Shown here in pieces: positions 42,850-51,667 of a stretch of DNA of 64,000 nucleotides. The stretch is taken from NCBI GenBank assembly GCA_963819475.1, contig CAWFWE010000011.1, forward strand, positions 1 to 64,000, given 5' to 3'. The translations under genes were made by a program, and so were the position numbers. The notes under the pieces were generated by a model. It was given only the letters and a program-made list of their open reading frames with translations, was not told where the DNA came from and made no database searches. The stretch's first letter is position 1, and every line of letters starts with the position of its first letter. This DNA comes from DASUAS01 sp963819475 (lineage in GTDB: Bacteria > Actinomycetota > Acidimicrobiia > IMCC26256 > DASPTH01).

Positions 42850-43524
42850 ATGCGCGTCCTGGTGGTCGAAGACGAGGAATTGCTCGCCGCGGCGGTCGCC
42901 GACGGCTTGACGGCCGAGGGCTTCGACGTCGACGTCGCCCACGACGGGCCCGACGGCCTGTGGCGGGCCCGGGAAGGCTCGTACGACGCCATCGTCCTCG
43001 ACGTGCTCCTCCCGGGGATGCACGGCTACCGGGTGTGCCGGACCTTGCGGGACGAAGGTGTCTGGACGCCCATCCTGATCCTCACCGCCAAAGACGGCGA
43101 GTACGACGAGGCGGAGGCGCTCGACACCGGCGCCGACGACTTCCTGTCCAAGCCGTTCTCGTTCGTGGTGCTCCTGGCCCGGCTGCGCGCGCTCATCCGG
43201 CGCGGCGCGCCGCCGCGGCCTACCGTGCTCACCGTCGGCACGCTCGAGCTCGACCCCGGCGCCCGTCGCTGCCGGAGGCAGGGCACCGACATCCGGCTCA
43301 CCGCGCGCGAGTTCGCGCTGCTCGAGTACCTCCTCCGCAAGGACGGCGACGTCGCCTCGAAGGCGGAGATCCTCGACCACGTCTGGGGCATCGACTTCGC
43401 CGGCGACCCCAACGTGGTCGAGGTGTACGTCGGGTACCTGCGCAAGAAGATCGACGCACCGTTCGGCGTCGAGTCGATCAAGACCGTGCGCGGCGCGGGC
43501 TACCAACTCCTTCCCGATGGGTGA
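42850..43524 (+). CDS. OmpR-family response regulator
   Basis: A 224-residue two-component regulator. The receiver has VVEDEELL, the phospho-acceptor Asp near residue 51 in IVLDVLLPGMHGY, ILTAKD and the Lys in FLSKPFS. The winged helix ends with EVYVGYLRKKIDAPFG and TVRGAGYQLL. The ATG at 42850 lies 6 bases after CACAAT (42838-42843). The stop overlaps the start of the kinase gene by 8 bases. The stimulus is unknown; MprA/TcrA-like pairs are similar in layout. Confidence 0.92.
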   Translation: MRVLVVEDEELLAAAVADGLTAEGFDVDVAHDGPDGLWRAREGSYDAIVLDVLLPGMHGYRVCRTLRDEGVWTPILILTAKDGEYDEAEALDTGADDFLSKPFSFVVLLARLRALIRRGAPPRPTVLTVGTLELDPGARRCRRQGTDIRLTAREFALLEYLLRKDGDVASKAEILDHVWGIDFAGDPNVVEVYVGYLRKKIDAPFGVESIKTVRGAGYQLLPDG

Positions 43525-44797
43525 CGAGGAGACACCCCGACGGAGGCGGTGGTGGCCGCAGTCGGTGCGGGTCCGCCTCACGGTCGTCGCCACGCTCGCG
43601 TTCGCGATCACCTTGAGCGCGGCGGCGTTCGGTCTGGTGCGCGTCGTCCACACCAACCTCCTCGACCGGATCGCGGAGACCAACCAGACCCAGCTCGACG
43701 AGCTCCAGTCCGCGGTCCGGCGCGGTGATCTGCAACCACCACCGGTGCGGGAGTGCTACCAGGTGCCCGGGGGCTATCTGTGCTCGCAGGCCCATCCCGA
43801 TCGGAGTGGCGTCGAGGCCGCGCAACGGGAGATCCAGACCACTGCCGGCAACATCACGCTCGTCGCGCAGCAGTCCACCGCCGCCGTCAACCGCACGGTC
43901 CGCTCCGTGACCGACGTGCTCCTGGTGGTCGTGCCCTCCATGATCCTCCTCGTCGCGCTGGCGGCGTGGTACTTCACCGGTCGTGCGCTGCGGCCCGTCG
44001 AAGCGATCCGACGTGAAGCCGAGGAGATCACGGGCGCCACCATGGACCGGCGGGTGCCCGAGCCCGACATCGACGACGAGGTGGGGCGCCTGGCCCGCAC
44101 GATGAACGCGATGCTCGACCGCCTCGAGGCGTCGTCACAGCGCCAGCGGCAATTCGTGTCCGACGCGTCGCACGAGCTGCGGAGCCCGCTCGCTTCGATC
44201 CGCACCAACCTCGAGGTCGCGTTGCGGCACTCCGAGCGCGCCGACTGGCCCGTCGTCGCCGAACGCGCCCTGGCCGAGGACGCTCGGATGGAGGACACCG
44301 TGAGTGAGTTGCTCGCGCTCGCCCGCCTCGACGAGGCCGCCGGCTCCGCGCCCGTCGACACGCTCCCCGAGATCGACCTCGACGAACTGGTCCTGGACGA
44401 CACCGTGCAGCAACGGCGGGTACCCGTCGACACCTCCCGCGTGTCCGCCGGCCGCGTGCACGGCCGCCGGGAGCAGCTGACACGCGTCGTGCGCAACCTC
44501 CTCGACAACGCGGCTCGCCACGCCACCAGTGCGGTGGCCGTCGAGCTGCGCGCCGGCGACGACCACACGATCGAGCTCACCGTCGACGACGACGGGCCGG
44601 GCGTCCCCGTCGACGACCGCGAGCGGGTGTTCGACCGGTTCACCCGGCTCGACGACGGTCGGGCCCGCGACGCCGGTGGCCTCGGGCTCGGCCTCTCGAT
44701 GGTCAAGGAGATCACCGAGCAGCACGGCGGGACGGTGACGATCGAGGACGCCCCGATCGGCGGTGCCCGCCTGCGCGTACGGCTCCCCGCCGCCTGA
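43517..44797 (+). CDS. Sensor histidine kinase with HAMP domain
   Basis: A 426-residue membrane kinase. Transmembrane helix 1 lies at about residues 22-44 and helix 2 at about 130-155. The ~85-residue extracytoplasmic sensor between them has two Cys (ECYQVPGGYLC). HAMP follows (ALRPVEAIRREAEEITG), then the phospho-His in FVSDASHELRSPL (about residue 218). The ATPase N box is RVVRNLLDNAARHA, the G1 box DDDGPGVPVDDRERVFDRF and the G2 box GGLGLGLSMVKEI. It partners the regulator just upstream. Confidence 0.93.
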   Translation: MGDEETPRRRRWWPQSVRVRLTVVATLAFAITLSAAAFGLVRVVHTNLLDRIAETNQTQLDELQSAVRRGDLQPPPVRECYQVPGGYLCSQAHPDRSGVEAAQREIQTTAGNITLVAQQSTAAVNRTVRSVTDVLLVVVPSMILLVALAAWYFTGRALRPVEAIRREAEEITGATMDRRVPEPDIDDEVGRLARTMNAMLDRLEASSQRQRQFVSDASHELRSPLASIRTNLEVALRHSERADWPVVAERALAEDARMEDTVSELLALARLDEAAGSAPVDTLPEIDLDELVLDDTVQQRRVPVDTSRVSAGRVHGRREQLTRVVRNLLDNAARHATSAVAVELRAGDDHTIELTVDDDGPGVPVDDRERVFDRFTRLDDGRARDAGGLGLGLSMVKEITEQHGGTVTIEDAPIGGARLRVRLPAA

Positions 44798-44814
44798 CGC
44801 CATACGGTGCCTCG

Positions 44815-45543
44815 ATGCCCGAACTGACCATCGCCAGCTTCAACTGCCACGCGGGCCTGCAGACGCGCCGCAACGGCGTCTGCGAGCCGTACGACCTCGA
44901 TCGGGTCCTGCTGGGCATCGACGCCGACGTCGTCGTCGTGCAGGAGTCGTGGACCCCCGACGGTGGCGTGCCCGCGGTCCGGCGCGTCGGTGCCACCATC
45001 GGCGCCGAGGTGTTCGAGCTCCCGTTCGGTCGGGCCAAGCTCGACCCCTGGCCCCATGTGCCTCGCGACGGCAGCGGGCTCGGTGACGTGGGCCTCGCCG
45101 TCCTCAGCCGCATCCCGGCCGAGGCGGAGGGGCGCCTCTCGGTGGGGACCGTGCTCAACGACCCGACGCCCGAACGTGGCGGGTTGCACATGGTGCTCGA
45201 CGTCGGCGGGACCAAGGTCGACCTCGTCGGCGTGCACCTGTCGTCGCGCCTGCCGTACGGGCCGCCGATCCAGCTGCGGCGACTCGCGGCGCAGCTGCCA
45301 CCGCCCGGCCGCCCCGGCATCGTCGCGGGCGACTGCAACTTCTGGGGTCCCGGCGTGCAGTCGTTCCTCCCGGGCTGGCGGCGCACCGTGCGCGGGCGTA
45401 CCTGGCCCGCCGGCCGGCCGCACAGCCAGATCGACCACATCCTGGTGCGGGCCGCCGACGGGACCGAGGTGGTCCACGGCGAGGTGCTCCCGGCGGTGGG
45501 CTCGGACCACCGCCCGGTGCGCGCCACCCTGCGTCTCCCGTAG
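44815..45543 (+). CDS. Endonuclease/exonuclease/phosphatase (EEP) family protein
   Basis: A 242-residue protein of the DNase I-like fold. The N-terminal SFNCHAG, metal-Glu segment VVVVQESWTP, LVGVHLSS, the Asp/Asn pair in GDCNFW and the C-terminal GSDHRPVRATL give the full set of active-site elements in order. Substrate may be nucleic acid, a phospholipid or a small phosphate; no signal peptide is seen. TACGGT (44803-44808) lies 6 bases before the ATG, so it can be transcribed on its own despite following the kinase by 17 bases. Confidence 0.85.
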   Translation: MPELTIASFNCHAGLQTRRNGVCEPYDLDRVLLGIDADVVVVQESWTPDGGVPAVRRVGATIGAEVFELPFGRAKLDPWPHVPRDGSGLGDVGLAVLSRIPAEAEGRLSVGTVLNDPTPERGGLHMVLDVGGTKVDLVGVHLSSRLPYGPPIQLRRLAAQLPPPGRPGIVAGDCNFWGPGVQSFLPGWRRTVRGRTWPAGRPHSQIDHILVRAADGTEVVHGEVLPAVGSDHRPVRATLRLP

Positions 45544-45584
45544 CGACCGCGCCGCGGAATCGACAGTTGAGCTAGACAGGCGCC

Positions 45585-46676
45585 ATGGCAGCAGTCACGG
45601 TCAGAGGTGTGGTCGCGCTCACCCGGGGCGCGCCCGTCGAGGTCCGCGAGATCATCGTCCCCGACCCGGGTCCAGGGGAGGTCCGGGTGACGGTGCAGGC
45701 GTGCGGCGTCTGCCACACCGACCTCCACTACCGCGAGGGCGCGATCAACGACGAGTTCCCGTTCCTCCTCGGGCACGAGGCGGCGGGGGTGATCGAGTCC
45801 GTCGGCCCCGACGTCACCGAGGTCGCTCCCGGCGACTTCGTCGTCCTCAACTGGCGCGCGGTCTGCGGCACCTGTCGCGCCTGCCGGCGTGGCCGTCCGT
45901 GGTACTGCTTCGCCACCTTCAACGCCACGCAGAACATGACGCTCACCGACGGCACCGAGTTGAGCCCTGCGCTCGGCATCGGCGCGTTCGCGGAGCAGAC
46001 GCTCGTCGCCGCCGGCCAGGCCACCAAGGTGAACCCGGATGCCAAGCCCGAGACCGCAGGCCTGCTGGGCTGCGGCGTGATGGCCGGGCTCGGGGCCGCC
46101 ATGTACACCGGCGACGTCGGACGCGGCGACAGCGTGGCCGTGTTCGGCTGCGGCGGGGTGGGCAACGGCGCCATCACGGGCGCCCGCCTCGCCGGCGCCA
46201 ACCCGATCATCGCGGTCGACGTCGACCCCACGAAGCTGCAGTGGGCGCGGGAGTTCGGCGCCACGCACACGGTCGACTCACGCGACACCGATCCGGTCGA
46301 GGCCATCCGCGCCCTCACCGACGGCAACGGCGCCGACGTGTGCATCGAGGCGGTCGGCCGGCCCGAGGTGCTCGAGCAGGCCTTCTACGCCCGTGACCTC
46401 GCGGGGACGGTCGTGCAGGTCGGCGTCCCCGACCCGACGATGAAGATCGAATTGCCCATGATCGAGTTCTTCGGCCGAGGCGGTGCATTGAAGCCCTCGT
46501 GGTACGGCGACTGCCTGCCGTCGCGCGACTTCCCGATGCTCATCGACCTCTACCTCTCGGGCCGGCTCGACCTCGACCGCTTCGTGAGCGAGACCATCCC
46601 CCTCGACGCGGTCGAGGACGCGTTCCACAAGATGGAACGGGGCGAGGTGCTGCGTTCGGTGGTCGTCATCGACTGA
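45585..46676 (+). CDS. mscR: S-(hydroxymethyl)mycothiol dehydrogenase
   Basis: Zinc-dependent medium-chain dehydrogenase (363 residues) that oxidises the formaldehyde-mycothiol adduct and also reduces S-nitrosomycothiol. The sequence is nearly diagnostic for MscR: ACGVCHTDLHYREGAINDEF, FLLGHEAAGVIESVGPDV, the structural zinc cluster CGTCRACRRGRPWYC, LLGCGVMAGLGAAM, and VFGCGGVGNGAITGARLAGA for NAD. GGALKPSWYGDCLPSRDFP near the end is also conserved. It implies the cell makes mycothiol. A TAGACA box lies 6 bases before the ATG. Confidence 0.93.
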   Translation: MAAVTVRGVVALTRGAPVEVREIIVPDPGPGEVRVTVQACGVCHTDLHYREGAINDEFPFLLGHEAAGVIESVGPDVTEVAPGDFVVLNWRAVCGTCRACRRGRPWYCFATFNATQNMTLTDGTELSPALGIGAFAEQTLVAAGQATKVNPDAKPETAGLLGCGVMAGLGAAMYTGDVGRGDSVAVFGCGGVGNGAITGARLAGANPIIAVDVDPTKLQWAREFGATHTVDSRDTDPVEAIRALTDGNGADVCIEAVGRPEVLEQAFYARDLAGTVVQVGVPDPTMKIELPMIEFFGRGGALKPSWYGDCLPSRDFPMLIDLYLSGRLDLDRFVSETIPLDAVEDAFHKMERGEVLRSVVVID

Positions 46677-46682
46677 CGGCGC

Positions 46683-48203
46683 CTAGACGGGTGGGATCCC
46701 GTGGAGGCGGTCGCTGAAGGTCCGGTCCTTGCCGCCGGCGAGGGCGAGGCGGGCGACGAGATCGGCCCGGAGGTGCTCGGGTTCCACGACCGCGTCGATG
46801 ACCAGCTCGGAGGCGAGGCGGAGCAGATCGACATCGGCGGCGAACTCGGCGCGGCGCTCGTTGACGAACTGCTCGCGTTCGTCGGGGTCGTCGATGGCGG
46901 CGATCTTGTTCGCAAAGACCGCGTTGATCGCCGCCTCCGGGCCCATCACCGCGATGCGCGCCGTCGGCAGCGCCACACACGCATCGGAGCCGAACGCCGG
47001 TCCCGCGAACGCGTACAGGCCGGCGCCATAGGCCTTGCGGACGATCACCGACACCTTCGGCACCGTCGCCTCCGACACCGCGGTGATCATCTTGGCACCG
47101 TGCCGGATGATCCCCTGGCGCTCCACCTCGGTCCCGACCATGAACCCCGGCACGTCGGCCAGGAACACCAACGGGATCCCGAACGCGTCGCAGCCCCAGA
47201 TGAACCGCGCGGCCTTGTCCGACGAGTCGACGAACAGCGCGCCCCCCTTGTGCACCGAGTTGCTCGCCACGATCCCGATCGGTCGCCCTTCGAGCAACCC
47301 GAACCCCACGATCACCTCGGGCGCGAACAACGGCTTCACCTCGAAGAAGCTGTCGGCGTCGACCAGCCCGTCGAGGAGCTCGTGCATGTCGAACGCGACG
47401 CGCTCGTCGGCGGGGACGACGCCGGCGGTGAGCGGCGTCGCCGGCTCCTCGGCTGCGTACGTCGGCACCGGACTGCGCCAGCTCTGAGGCAGGTAGGCGA
47501 AGTAGGCGCGCGCCTGCGCGATGGCATCGGCGTCGTCGACCGCGAGGTTGTCGCCACTCCCCGAGACGGTGGCGTGCATCCGTGCCCCGCCCATCTCCTC
47601 CAACGTGGTCCGCTCCCCGACCACCATCTCCACCATCCGCGGCGACCCGAGGTACATGGAGGCGTTGCCCTCCACCATGAACACCACGTCGCAGAACGCC
47701 GGGATGTACGCACCGCCCGCGGCCGACGGGCCGAACAGGCAACAGATCTGCGGCACCCGGCCCGACAGGCGGTTCTGGTTGTAGAAGATGCGACCGGCCC
47801 CCCGCCGCCCCGGGAAGAGCTCCACCTGGTCGGTGAGGCGCGCCCCCGCCGAGTCCACCAGCCAGAACACCGGGACCTCGTGCTCCAGGGCGTACTCGGT
47901 CAGCCTCACGATCTTCTCGACCGTCCGCGCGCCCCACGACCCCGCCTTGACCGTCGGGTCGTTCGCCATCACGCACACCGGACGGCCCTCGACCGTCCCG
48001 ACCCCGGTGATCACACCGTCCGCGGGCAGGTCGCCGGCCAACGCGTTCGCCAACAACCCCTGCTCGACGAACGAGCCCTCGTCGAGCAGCAGCGCGAGCC
48101 GGTCGCGCACGAACAGCTTGCCCTGGCGCGCCAGCTTCGCCCCCTCCTTCTCCAGGTTCCCCTGGCGGGCACGCTCGGTAGCGGTGCGGAACTCGTCGTT
48201 CAC
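46683..48203 (-). CDS. Acyl-CoA carboxylase carboxyltransferase (beta) subunit
   Basis: The 506-residue carboxyltransferase half of an acetyl/propionyl/methylcrotonyl-CoA carboxylase. The acyl-CoA binding part has WLVDSAGARLTDQVELFPGR and CLFGPSAAGGAYIPAFCDVV; the carboxybiotin part has FLADVPGFMVGTEVERQGII and RKAYGAGLYAFAGPAFGSDA. The length and order resemble methylcrotonyl- or propionyl-CoA types. No biotin-carrying alpha subunit gene is nearby, so the substrate is open. The GTG at 48203 begins 4 bases after the end of the lipoprotein gene. Confidence 0.92.
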   Translation of the reverse strand: MNDEFRTATERARQGNLEKEGAKLARQGKLFVRDRLALLLDEGSFVEQGLLANALAGDLPADGVITGVGTVEGRPVCVMANDPTVKAGSWGARTVEKIVRLTEYALEHEVPVFWLVDSAGARLTDQVELFPGRRGAGRIFYNQNRLSGRVPQICCLFGPSAAGGAYIPAFCDVVFMVEGNASMYLGSPRMVEMVVGERTTLEEMGGARMHATVSGSGDNLAVDDADAIAQARAYFAYLPQSWRSPVPTYAAEEPATPLTAGVVPADERVAFDMHELLDGLVDADSFFEVKPLFAPEVIVGFGLLEGRPIGIVASNSVHKGGALFVDSSDKAARFIWGCDAFGIPLVFLADVPGFMVGTEVERQGIIRHGAKMITAVSEATVPKVSVIVRKAYGAGLYAFAGPAFGSDACVALPTARIAVMGPEAAINAVFANKIAAIDDPDEREQFVNERRAEFAADVDLLRLASELVIDAVVEPEHLRADLVARLALAGGKDRTFSDRLHGIPPV

Positions 48204-48207
48204 CGCC

Positions 48208-49035
48208 CTACCTTGCCTCACTTTCCGAGGGTGGTGCCGCGGTTGCGCAGGGGCAGCTCGCTGTCGTGGACGGCGGTTCCGCCCCCGCGGGTTCGTGCTC
48301 CGGGAGCGCGTACGACGCGACTGACGGCGCACCGTTGAAGGTCAGCATCTGGTTGTAGACGCGGAGCACGACGGTCGCGTAGTCGGGCGACGTGGCCCAG
48401 TTGCCGTTGCCCATGTTCTTCCAGAGCGGCGCACGACCTTTCGCGAAGTAGTGGTCGAAGTTGTAGTTCGCCGCGGCTGGAGTGCTGCCCCAGAGCTCGG
48501 GCACCGGCGGGTCGGGGATCATGGCAACGCGCGAGTCCGCGTCGGCGTAGTTGCGAAGCAGCTGCAACTGCGCGCGCACGCCGTTGAGCGCGCTCGTGAA
48601 CCCGAAGCCGGTGCCACACGAAGAGCATGCTCCGATACCCGCGAAGTTGTTGTCGCTCGGGCGCACCAGCCCGTAGTCGGGGTAGTTGAACCATGCAGTC
48701 TCGACGATCGACTGCGCGAACGCGATGTCGCCACGCACGTTGTACCGGTTGCCCTCGGTCACGAACATGTCGGCCAGCTGTTGCAGGGTGGCGCCGGTGG
48801 CCCGGTACGGCAGCGTGCCGGGGTCCGTCGCTTGGTAGAACGCGACGATCTGCGCGGCGGTGAGCTGCGACTGACCCATGACGGGGACACCAGCCGACCC
48901 CGGAGCGGGGGGCGCCGTGGTCGGCGGCGGCGGGGGCGGGGGTGGGGGTGGGGGCAGGCAGCCCGCGAGCGCGACGAGAAGAGCGAGCAATGCCGCGACG
49001 GCGAGGGAGACGCGGGCGCGGCGGTGGGGACGCAT
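48208..49035 (-). CDS. Lipoprotein with glucosaminidase-like domain
   Basis: A 275-residue exported lipoprotein. The signal peptide ends in the lipobox LVALAGC with Cys26 as the lipid anchor, followed by a run of 11 Pro and a Thr/Ala/Pro linker. The domain at about residues 55-230 (ATLQQLADMFVTEGNRYNVR, AFAQSIVETAWFNYPDYG, NNFAGIGAC) matches beta-N-acetylglucosaminidase/lysozyme-like folds that cut peptidoglycan; the Glu in SIVETAWF is the likely catalytic residue. The Cys pair in GACSSCG is unusual. The ATG at 49035 is preferred over an adjacent TTG. Confidence 0.85.
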   Translation of the reverse strand: MRPHRRARVSLAVAALLALLVALAGCLPPPPPPPPPPPTTAPPAPGSAGVPVMGQSQLTAAQIVAFYQATDPGTLPYRATGATLQQLADMFVTEGNRYNVRGDIAFAQSIVETAWFNYPDYGLVRPSDNNFAGIGACSSCGTGFGFTSALNGVRAQLQLLRNYADADSRVAMIPDPPVPELWGSTPAAANYNFDHYFAKGRAPLWKNMGNGNWATSPDYATVVLRVYNQMLTFNGAPSVASYALPEHEPAGAEPPSTTASCPCATAAPPSESEAR

Positions 49036-49177
49036 CAAAGAGTCATCGGAGCAGCCGAGGCCGGGATTGAGCCCGGGCTGATCGTACGAGCGGGGGCAGA
49101 CCCGTACGCGGACCGTGGACGACGCACTGCAAAACGGAGCCGGCCGTCAGGAGAGCGTTCGCTACCGTTGGCCGGGC

Positions 49178-49789
49178 ATGATCGACGTGATCGACTACCG
49201 CGCCGGTAATGCCCCGAGCGTGCTGTACGCCTTGGAGCACCTGGGATTGCCGGCCCGGCTCGCCGCCACCCCGGCCGAGGTCGCGGCCGCCGAGCGCATC
49301 ATCCTCCCCGGCGTCGGGGCCGCCCGCGCCACCATCGACAGCTTGGTCGAGCAGGACCTCGTCGGCGCGCTCGGCGATCGCGTGCGGGGCGACCGAATCC
49401 CGTTCCTCGGCATCTGCATCGGCCTCCAGGTGCTCTTCGACCACAGTGAGGAGGGGAACACCGACGGGCTCGGCTGGGTGCCGGGCACGGTCCGGCGCTT
49501 CCCGGACACCGACCGGGTCCCGCAGATCGGCTGGAACCGCGTGCGCTTCACCCGCCCGCACGCCCTGACCGCCGAAGTGCCCGACGGCGGCCACTACTAC
49601 TTCGTGAACTCTTACTACTGCGTGCCCCAGGACCCTGCCGACACGCTGGGCGTCACCGACTACACCGTCGAGTTCTGTTCGGTGGTGGCGCGCGACAACG
49701 TCGTTGCCACCCAGTTCCACGCGGAGAAGAGTGGATCGCTCGGGCTCTCGCTCCTGCGCGCCTTCGCGACCTGGGAGCCGCCGTGCTGA
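49178..49789 (+). CDS. hisH: HisH-like glutamine amidotransferase subunit
   Basis: Class I glutaminase (203 residues) that supplies ammonia to its HisF-like partner. The triad is present: Cys80 in FLGICIGLQVLF, and His and Glu around residue 180 in TQFHAEKSG. The family usually reads QFHPEKS, and the oxyanion segment and N-terminus (IDYRAGNAPSVLYAL) also deviate a little. No other histidine genes are near. Because the partner lacks a key catalytic Asp, this pair may belong to a branch with another product. TACCGT (49163-49168) lies 9 bases before the ATG. Confidence 0.8.
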   Translation: MIDVIDYRAGNAPSVLYALEHLGLPARLAATPAEVAAAERIILPGVGAARATIDSLVEQDLVGALGDRVRGDRIPFLGICIGLQVLFDHSEEGNTDGLGWVPGTVRRFPDTDRVPQIGWNRVRFTRPHALTAEVPDGGHYYFVNSYYCVPQDPADTLGVTDYTVEFCSVVARDNVVATQFHAEKSGSLGLSLLRAFATWEPPC

Positions 49790-50580
49790 CCAAGCGGCTC
49801 ATCGCGTGCTTCGACGTCGTGAACGGGCGCGTCACCAAGGCGCAGCAGTTCCAGGACAACATCGACGTCGCCCCGGCCGAGGAGCTCGCGCAGCAGCTCT
49901 ACGCCGACCAGATCGACGAGATCGTCTTCTACGACATCAAGGCGAGCGCGGAGAAGCGCAAGATCGATCTCGACACTGTGCGTCGGGTCGCGCACCACGT
50001 GTTCGTCCCGTTCACCGTCGGCGGTGGCATCCGCGACGTCGACGACATGTTCGAGGTGCTCAAGGCGGGTGCGGAGAAGATCAGCGTCGACTCGATGGCC
50101 GTCCGCAACCCCGACATCATCCGCGACGGAGCACGGGCGTTCGGTCGCCAGTGCGTGGTGCTCAGCACCCAGGTGAAGCACGTCGGCATCCGTGACGGCA
50201 TCCCGAGCGGCTACGAGGTCTTCATCGACGGCGCCCGGCTCGCGACCGGCCTCGACGCGCTCGACTGGGTGCGGCGGGGCGAGGATCTCGGCGCGGGCGA
50301 GATCGTCGTCAACAGCATCGACCGCGACGGCACCGCGTCGGGCTACGACCTCGACATCACCCGCGCGGTCGCCGACGCGGTGAACGTACCGGTGATCGCA
50401 TCCGGCGGCGCGGGGACCGTCGAGCACATCTGCGACGGCCTCACCGCGGGCGGCGCGTCGGCCGCCATCATCAGCTCGATCCTCTACTCACCCCGCCTCG
50501 ACCGCAACGTCGGTGTACGGGAGCTCAAGGACGGGCTGGCGGAGCTCGGGGTCGCGATGCGCCCCTACCTCGACGCGTAG
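49783..50580 (+). CDS. hisF: HisF-like cyclase subunit lacking the second catalytic Asp
   Basis: A 265-residue TIM barrel of the HisF family; the canonical enzyme makes imidazole-glycerol phosphate and AICAR. Conserved parts are Asp11 in LIACFDV, the phosphate-binding TVGGGI and VIASGGAGTVEH, and NSIDRDGTASGYDLDITRAV. However, Asp130 of the canonical enzyme (AIDAK) is Gln here (residue 130 in VVLSTQVKHV). The loop after strand 1 reads KAQQFQDN and not KGVNFVN. The gene overlaps hisH by 7 bases. It may be a paralogue with a different substrate; the function is not settled. Confidence 0.75.
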   Translation: MLTKRLIACFDVVNGRVTKAQQFQDNIDVAPAEELAQQLYADQIDEIVFYDIKASAEKRKIDLDTVRRVAHHVFVPFTVGGGIRDVDDMFEVLKAGAEKISVDSMAVRNPDIIRDGARAFGRQCVVLSTQVKHVGIRDGIPSGYEVFIDGARLATGLDALDWVRRGEDLGAGEIVVNSIDRDGTASGYDLDITRAVADAVNVPVIASGGAGTVEHICDGLTAGGASAAIISSILYSPRLDRNVGVRELKDGLAELGVAMRPYLDA

Positions 50581-50594
50581 CCGGCGCGACGACG

Positions 50595-50987
50595 TCAGGC
50601 GCGCTCGGCAAGGGCGGCGAGCGGTTCCCAGTCGACCACGGGGGCGTCGGCCCAGAGGCGGTCGAGGTCGTAGTACGCGCGGGTCTCGCCCAGGAAGACG
50701 TGGACGATCACGTCGCCGTAGTCCATGAGCACCCAGGTGGCGTCGTCGAGGCCCTCCACGCTGCGGGGCCCCTCGTCGTCGGCCACCTTCAGCGCCAGCT
50801 CGACCTCGTCGACGATGGTCCGCACGAGGCGGGTGTTCGAGGCGCTCACCAGCACGAACACCTCGGCGATCGAGATGATGTCGCCGACGTCGAGGACGAC
50901 GATGTCCTCGCCCTTCTTGTCCTCGGCCGCGTGGGCGGCGACCCCAGCGCGGCGGTAGGCGTCGGAGACCGGTGCGACGGGGGTCAA
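50595..50987 (-). CDS. rsfS: Ribosomal silencing factor RsfS
   Basis: A protein of about 130 residues that binds ribosomal protein uL14 and blocks subunit joining in starvation. Signatures are AAHAAEDKKGEDIVVLDVGD, SIAEVFVLVSASNTRLVRTI and the end DYGDVIVHVFLGETRAYYDL. It lies directly after nadD, the usual arrangement. The start is uncertain: TTG 50987 is in frame but lacks a strong Shine-Dalgarno sequence, and an ATG that overlaps the nadD stop is one frame off, hinting at a possible indel. Confidence 0.88.
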   Translation of the reverse strand: MTPVAPVSDAYRRAGVAAHAAEDKKGEDIVVLDVGDIISIAEVFVLVSASNTRLVRTIVDEVELALKVADDEGPRSVEGLDDATWVLMDYGDVIVHVFLGETRAYYDLDRLWADAPVVDWEPLAALAERA

Positions 50988-51006
50988 GCGGCGGTTGCTC
51001 GGATCG

Positions 51007-51588
51007 TCATCTGCCGTCAGTGTAGAGGCCGCGCGTGCGGATGGTGCGCACGACCGCGGGTGGGACCAGCCCGTCGATCGGGCGACCGCTCCGCAGGCGC
51101 TCGCGCAGGTCGGTCGAGGCGATGTCGAGGCGCGGGATGGCCACCCTCTGCACCCGCCAGCCGGAGCCCGGCGGCTCGGAGTGCGCGTCACCGGCCCGCT
51201 CGACGACCACCACCGTGGCGAGGTCGCGGGTCTCCTCCAGCCGCCGCCAGGTCCCCATGTTGGCGACCGCGTCGGCGCCGAGCACGAGGAACAGCTCGCG
51301 ATCGGGCGCGGTGAGCGCCTCCAGGGTGTCGGCGGTGACCGAGGGGGCCTCGCGCTCGATCTCGATCGCCGAGGCCTCGACGCCCTCGACGCCGTCGACC
51401 GCAGCGTCGACCAGGGCGAGGCGGTCGGCCGCCGACGCCACCACGTTGCCCCGCTTCTGCCAGGGATCACCGGCCACGACCAGCAGCACCCGGTCGAGGG
51501 CGAGCTGCGCCCGCGACTCGGTCGCGACCACCACGTGGCCCACGTGCACCGGGTCGAACGTGCCCCCGAAGACCCCCAGCCGCTCCAT
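51007..51588 (-). CDS. nadD: Nicotinate-nucleotide adenylyltransferase
   Basis: Converts nicotinate mononucleotide and ATP to deamido-NAD in NAD synthesis (193 residues). The nucleotide-binding motif is GVFGGTFDPVHVGHVVVA (HxGH-type), followed by VAGDPWQKRG, LGADAVANMGTWRRLEE and the C-terminal ISTDLR-like IASTDLRERLRSG motif. It is part of the conserved proA-nadD-rsfS neighbourhood, though other genes have come between it and proA. Confidence 0.95.
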   Translation of the reverse strand: MERLGVFGGTFDPVHVGHVVVATESRAQLALDRVLLVVAGDPWQKRGNVVASAADRLALVDAAVDGVEGVEASAIEIEREAPSVTADTLEALTAPDRELFLVLGADAVANMGTWRRLEETRDLATVVVVERAGDAHSEPPGSGWRVQRVAIPRLDIASTDLRERLRSGRPIDGLVPPAVVRTIRTRGLYTDGR

Positions 51589-51667
51589 GGGCGAGCGAGT
51601 CTACGGGGGCGCGGTGTCTTCACCTCGGCGAAACATTCGCGTCATCAAGCCCCGTACCATCGATCCC

